Under the pieces are notes generated by a model. The model ran no database searches. It worked only from the letters and a program-made list of their open reading frames with translations, and had not been told where the DNA came from. Of a DNA stretch of 16,706 nt, positions 13,904 to 16,706 are shown one piece after another. The stretch's first letter is position 1. Each line of letters begins with the position of its first letter. Source of the stretch: Savagea sp. (GTDB lineage Bacteria; Bacillota; Bacilli; Bacillales_A; Planococcaceae); assembly GCA_030152265.1 (NCBI GenBank), contig JASLHQ010000099.1, forward strand, positions 1-16,706, written 5' to 3'. The position numbers and the translations under genes were made by a program.

Positions 13904-14044
13904 GTATGGTTTTACTACCATCTTGCATATGCGACTGGCATATACGGGTCGTGTAAGGCATCAGTCTTTTGTTGCGTGGCAAAATCTACGCAAATATATT
14001 TTACACTCTGTTCCAGATGGTTCAGGGCGAGAGGAGAGAGACCG
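13904..14044 (+). promoter_or_regulatory. Structured rpmE leader, probable L31 autoregulatory RNA
   Basis: Four perfect helices nest without conflict. P1 is ACCATCT (13917-13923) with AGATGGT (14015-14021). P2 is ATATGC (13927-13932) with GCATAT (13938-13943). P3 is GTGTAA (13951-13956) with TTACAC (14001-14006). P4 is TTGCGT (13972-13977) with ACGCAA (13988-13993). P1 closes a three-way junction just before the ribosome binding site (GAGGAGAGAG, 14031-14040). An alternative hairpin, ATGGT (13906-13910) with ACCAT (13917-13921), would break P1, giving a possible switch. Candidate L31 leader families are described for Firmicutes; I cannot confirm membership. Confidence 0.6.
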
Positions 14045-14254
14045 ATGAAAGCAGGAATTCATCCAGAATACAAAACAGCGAAAGTAACTTGTTCATGTGG
14101 TAACACATTCGAAACTGGTTCAGTCAAAGAAGACATTCGCGTTGAGATTTGTTCAGAATGTCACCCATTCTACACTGGACGTCAGAAATTTGCTGCAGCG
14201 GACGGACGTGTCGACCGCTTCAACAAAAAATATGGCCTCAAAAACGAAAAATAA
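14045..14254 (+). CDS. rpmE: 50S ribosomal protein L31, zinc-binding form
   Basis: A 69-residue L31 of the zinc-containing (C+) type. Cys16 and Cys18 (CSCGNTF) with Cys36 and Cys39 (CSECHPFYTG) form the zinc site. FNKKYGL closes the protein. Zinc-loaded L31 is often replaced by a cysteine-free paralogue under zinc limitation in Bacillales; no such paralogue is in this window. AGGAG lies 8 bases before the ATG. The gene has its own strong promoter, a structured leader and a terminator, so it is monocistronic. Confidence 0.95.
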   Translation: MKAGIHPEYKTAKVTCSCGNTFETGSVKEDIRVEICSECHPFYTGRQKFAAADGRVDRFNKKYGLKNEK

Positions 14255-14272
14255 TACAAACAGTGTGGATTT

Positions 14273-14310
14273 ATACCCGTCACGTGCTGCCGCACATGGC
14301 GGGTATTTCA
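14273..14310 (+). terminator. Terminator after rpmE
   Basis: ATACCCG (14273-14279) pairs with CGGGTAT (14300-14306), and inside it CACGTGC (14281-14287) pairs with GCACATG (14292-14298) with one mismatch around a 4-base loop. The tail is TTTC then ATTTGTTT, so it is somewhat leaky for tdk, which has no clear promoter of its own. Confidence 0.8.
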
Positions 14311-14345
14311 ATTTGTTTACATAGATTAAGAGGAGGATGTGCACG

Positions 14346-14930
14346 ATGTATGTAGCGATGCAAGGCGGTTGGATAGAAGTTATTTGTGGCAGTATGTTTT
14401 CGGGAAAATCAGAAGAACTTATTCGCCGTGTCCGAAGAGCACAATTTGCCAAACAAAAAATTGCGGTGTTCAAACCGGTAATCGATAATCGATATAGTGA
14501 GGAAGCGATTGTCAGCCATGATGGAACAGAGGCGCTCGCCATGCCGATCGACCGCTCTCGTACGATGTTGGACGAAGTCGATGCGTCGTATGACGTCATC
14601 GCCATCGATGAAGCACAATTTTTTGATTCGGATTTACCTGAAGTTGCATCAACTCTTGCAGAACGTGGATTTCGCGTCATTTTAGCGGGACTCGATCAAG
14701 ATTTCAGAGGAGAACCGTTCGGGCCGATGCCACGTTTAATGGCAATCGCTGAACATGTGACGAAATTACAAGCGGTATGTACCGTATGTGGCTCGCCTTC
14801 GAGTCGCACGCAGCGACTCATTGACGGGAAGCCTGCTTATTACGATGACCCGGTCATTTTAGTCGGAGCACAAGAAGCATACGAACCGCGCTGTCGTGCG
14901 CATCATGTCGTACCGAGACGAGAAGGATAG
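14346..14930 (+). CDS. tdk: Thymidine kinase
   Basis: A 194-residue type II thymidine kinase of the salvage pathway, making dTMP from thymidine with ATP. The P-loop GSMFSGKS is at residues 15-22. The catalytic base is Glu89 in DEAQFF. GLDQDFRGEPFG forms the middle of the core. The zinc site is Cys145, Cys148, Cys183 and probably His186. The lasso region SSRTQRLIDGKPAYYDDPVILVGA is intact. I start at the ATG at 14346, 9 bases after AGGAGG. The ATG at 14337 abuts that site and cannot use it. Location between rpmE and prfA is the common Bacillales arrangement. Confidence 0.95.
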   Translation: MYVAMQGGWIEVICGSMFSGKSEELIRRVRRAQFAKQKIAVFKPVIDNRYSEEAIVSHDGTEALAMPIDRSRTMLDEVDASYDVIAIDEAQFFDSDLPEVASTLAERGFRVILAGLDQDFRGEPFGPMPRLMAIAEHVTKLQAVCTVCGSPSSRTQRLIDGKPAYYDDPVILVGAQEAYEPRCRAHHVVPRREG

Positions 14931-14938
14931 TGACAAAG

Positions 14939-14986
14939 AATCACAAAAGTAGAAAGACTTAGCCTTTCTACTTTTTGTGATTTTTT
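14939..14986 (+). terminator. Terminator after tdk
   Basis: AATCAC-AAAA-GTAGAAAG (14939-14956) pairs with CTTTCTAC-TTTT(T)-GTGATT (14964-14982), 18 bp with one bulged T around a 7-base loop, followed by TTTT. It is the strongest terminator in the window. The A and T stretches at both ends suggest it may work in both directions. Confidence 0.9.
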
Positions 14987-15002
14987 CAATTGGAGATAAA
15001 CG

Positions 15003-15032
15003 TTGTAAGCGAGGACCTTTTTCCCGTACAAT
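15003..15032 (+). promoter_or_regulatory. prfA-prmC promoter
   Basis: TTGTAA (15003-15008), an 18-base spacer and TACAAT (15027-15032). The predicted start near 15039 leaves a short leader of about 30 bases. This starts a new transcription unit after the tdk terminator. Confidence 0.65.
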
Positions 15033-15067
15033 AATAGAAGATGGAAAAAATAGTAGAGGTGTAAATG

Positions 15068-16144
15068 ATGTTTGATAAATTACAAGCAGTAGAAGATCGA
15101 TACAATGACTTAAACGAATTATTGAGCGACCCAGATGTCGTCAGTGACATCGATAAATTACGTGAATACTCGAAAGAACATTCAGATTTACAAGAGACAG
15201 TGAACGTTTATCGCGAATATAAAAAAGCGAAAGAACAGTACGAAACGACGAAACCGATGTTAGAAGAATCACTCGATGAAGAAATGCGCGAACTCGTCAA
15301 AATGGAAATCGATGAATTGGAGACAGCTATTCAAGAAATGGAAGAGCGTCTTACAGTATTACTCATTCCGAAAGACCCGAACGATGACAAAAACGTCATT
15401 ATGGAAATTCGCGGTGCGGCAGGTGGAGATGAAGCGGCACTTTTCGCAGCGGACTTACACCGTATGTACAGCCGCTACGCAGAAGCGCACAACTGGCGTG
15501 TCGAGACGATTGAAGCGTCACCGACAGAACTCGGCGGCTATAAAGAAATTATTTTCATGATTACAGGACAAGGTGCTTACTCTCGTTTCAAATACGAAAA
15601 TGGCGCGCACCGTGTACAACGTATCCCAGAGACGGAATCAGGCGGACGTGTCCATACGTCGACAGCGACGGTCGCTTGTTTACCGGAAGCGGAAGACGTC
15701 GACATCGAAATTCGCAACGAAGATTTAAAAATCGATACGTACCGTTCAAGTGGAGCAGGTGGACAGCACGTTAACACGACAGACTCAGCGGTTCGTATTA
15801 CGCACTTACCGACAGGAATCGTCGTATCGATGCAAGATGAAAAGTCACAAATTAAAAACCGTGAAAAAGCGATGAAAGTATTGAAAGCACGTGTCTACGA
15901 CGCAGCGCAACAAGAAGCGCAAGCGGAATATGCAGAACAACGTAAAAGCGCAGTCGGAACAGGTGATCGTTCGGAACGAATTCGCACGTACAACTATCCA
16001 CAAAACCGTGTGACGGACCACCGCATTAACTTAACGATTCAAAAGCTCGACCAAATTATCGAAGGGAAGCTCGACGAATTGTTAGATGCGCTCATGATTG
16101 AAGAACAGACAGCGAATTTAGAAAGTTTAAATTCTCATGCGTAA
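15068..16144 (+). CDS. prfA: Peptide chain release factor 1
   Basis: A 358-residue RF1 that reads UAA and UAG and triggers peptide release. The tripeptide anticodon-like motif is Pro187-Glu-Thr in RIPETESGGRVHTS. The GGQ motif (231-233, SSGAGGQHVNTTDSAVR) reaches the peptidyl transferase centre, and its Gln is the substrate of PrmC. GDRSERIRTYNYPQNRVTDHRI is typical of class I release factors. Two ATGs are adjacent (15065 and 15068). I prefer the second because AGAGGTG is 6 rather than 3 bases away and the family begins M-(F/L)-D. It overlaps prmC by 8 bases. Confidence 0.95.
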   Translation: MFDKLQAVEDRYNDLNELLSDPDVVSDIDKLREYSKEHSDLQETVNVYREYKKAKEQYETTKPMLEESLDEEMRELVKMEIDELETAIQEMEERLTVLLIPKDPNDDKNVIMEIRGAAGGDEAALFAADLHRMYSRYAEAHNWRVETIEASPTELGGYKEIIFMITGQGAYSRFKYENGAHRVQRIPETESGGRVHTSTATVACLPEAEDVDIEIRNEDLKIDTYRSSGAGGQHVNTTDSAVRITHLPTGIVVSMQDEKSQIKNREKAMKVLKARVYDAAQQEAQAEYAEQRKSAVGTGDRSERIRTYNYPQNRVTDHRINLTIQKLDQIIEGKLDELLDALMIEEQTANLESLNSHA

Positions 16145-16706
16145 AACGCGACAACAAGTGCGACAGGAGCTCGAACGTCAATTCGATGCTTCCGTTGCAC
16201 GTTACATAATAGAAGAATTGTTTCAATGTTCGTATGCTGAACTCGTCCACGACGGAACGGCAGAAGTGACACCGGCTGTGGAAGAGACATTGCGTCATGT
16301 CATAGAACGAGTAGAAGCGGGCTATCCGCTACAATATGCTTTTGAACGAGCGTACTTTTACGGATACTCATTTCATGTAAATGAACATGTGCTCATCCCG
16401 AGACCTGAAACGGAAGAGCTCGTCTACTTTATTTTACAAAAGTTCGGCGATGAATCGTTACGTGTGCTCGACATCGGTACGGGGAGCGGTGTAATCGCGC
16501 TCACTTTAAAGTTAGAAAACCGTCATTTCGACGTGACGGCAGTTGATATTTCAGAAGATGCGCTACACGTAGCGAAGCGCAATGCGGAAGAGCTCGGAGC
16601 GGACGTTACATTCGTTCAAAGCGATGGTCTCGAAGCAGTGGAGCAACCGTTCGACATTATCGTATCGAATCCGCCTTACATTAGTGAAAATGAAAAATCA
16701 CTCATG
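16137..16706 (+). CDS. prmC: Release factor glutamine methyltransferase, 5' part
   Basis: The frame is open from the ATG at 16137 to the window end (190 codons), so the C-terminus is cut off. PrmC N5-methylates the GGQ glutamine of RF1 and RF2 using S-adenosylmethionine. Visible marks are the helical N-terminal domain, FYGYSFHVNEHVLIPRPETEELV, the SAM motif LDIGTGSGVIAL (111-122), VDIS, and the catalytic NPPYI (178-182). The start overlaps the last eight bases of prfA, giving translational coupling between a substrate and its modifying enzyme. The ribosome binding site is weak, so a nearby alternative start is possible. Confidence 0.9.
   Translation, partial: MRKTRQQVRQELERQFDASVARYIIEELFQCSYAELVHDGTAEVTPAVEETLRHVIERVEAGYPLQYAFERAYFYGYSFHVNEHVLIPRPETEELVYFILQKFGDESLRVLDIGTGSGVIALTLKLENRHFDVTAVDISEDALHVAKRNAEELGADVTFVQSDGLEAVEQPFDIIVSNPPYISENEKSLM

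Noticed and set aside
13854..14048. 64-residue frame across the rpmE promoter and leader
   Set aside because: It spans a strong promoter and helices of the leader, has no ribosome binding site and overlaps the rpmE start.
14337..14345. ATG nine bases upstream of the chosen tdk start
   Set aside because: It immediately follows AGGAGG, so it has no spacing for initiation.

Overview
The window is an ordinary-looking core segment from a low-to-moderate GC Gram-positive bacterium of the Bacillales. The evidence is the gene order fba - fsa (transaldolase) - murA - glpX - rho - rpmE - tdk - prfA - prmC, the delta subunit of RNA polymerase (rpoE), a DUF2529 (YwjG-like) gene, and A/G-rich Shine-Dalgarno sequences. 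spo0F, which sits next to fbaA in Bacillus subtilis (recalled order), is absent, which suggests a non-sporulating lineage. I cannot name the genus. No insertion sequences, prophage genes, CRISPR arrays, tRNA or rRNA genes are visible.

Layout. (1) 1-249: 3' end of an iron-siderophore-type ABC ATPase and its terminator. (2) 330-5057, + strand: a fatty-acid beta-oxidation operon, fadF (membrane Fe-S oxidoreductase) - thl (thiolase) - acdA (acyl-CoA dehydrogenase), with a FadR-like operator on its promoter. (3) 5066-5137: two back-to-back terminators. (4) 5145-8404, - strand: pyrG with a CTP-type attenuator leader, rpoE, a 53-residue membrane protein gene and a DUF2529 gene. Relative to the Bacillus order, rpoE-pyrG appears inverted and uncoupled from the fad operon. 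(5) 8556-16706, + strand: fba, fsa-murA, glpX, rho, rpmE, tdk, prfA-prmC, divided into transcription units by clear terminators and promoters.

The most interesting observation is in pyrG. The CTP synthase has an intact reading frame and intact synthetase motifs. However, the catalytic cysteine of its glutamine amidotransferase domain is glycine (Gly381). Four other positions tied by earlier work to GTP-activated glutamine hydrolysis, or to coupling it to CTP synthesis, are also altered. These correspond to E. coli Asp107 and Leu109, the lid pair Gly360/Glu362 and Thr431 (L. lactis numbering). His and Glu of the catalytic triad and the glutamine-binding residues remain. The gene keeps what looks like the CTP-sensing reiterative-transcription attenuator. 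The simplest reading is a CTP synthase that depends on free ammonia.

Second in interest is the rpmE leader, which folds on paper into a nested multi-helix RNA with an alternative hairpin and fits an L31 autoregulatory leader. The remaining genes look intact and typical of their families.
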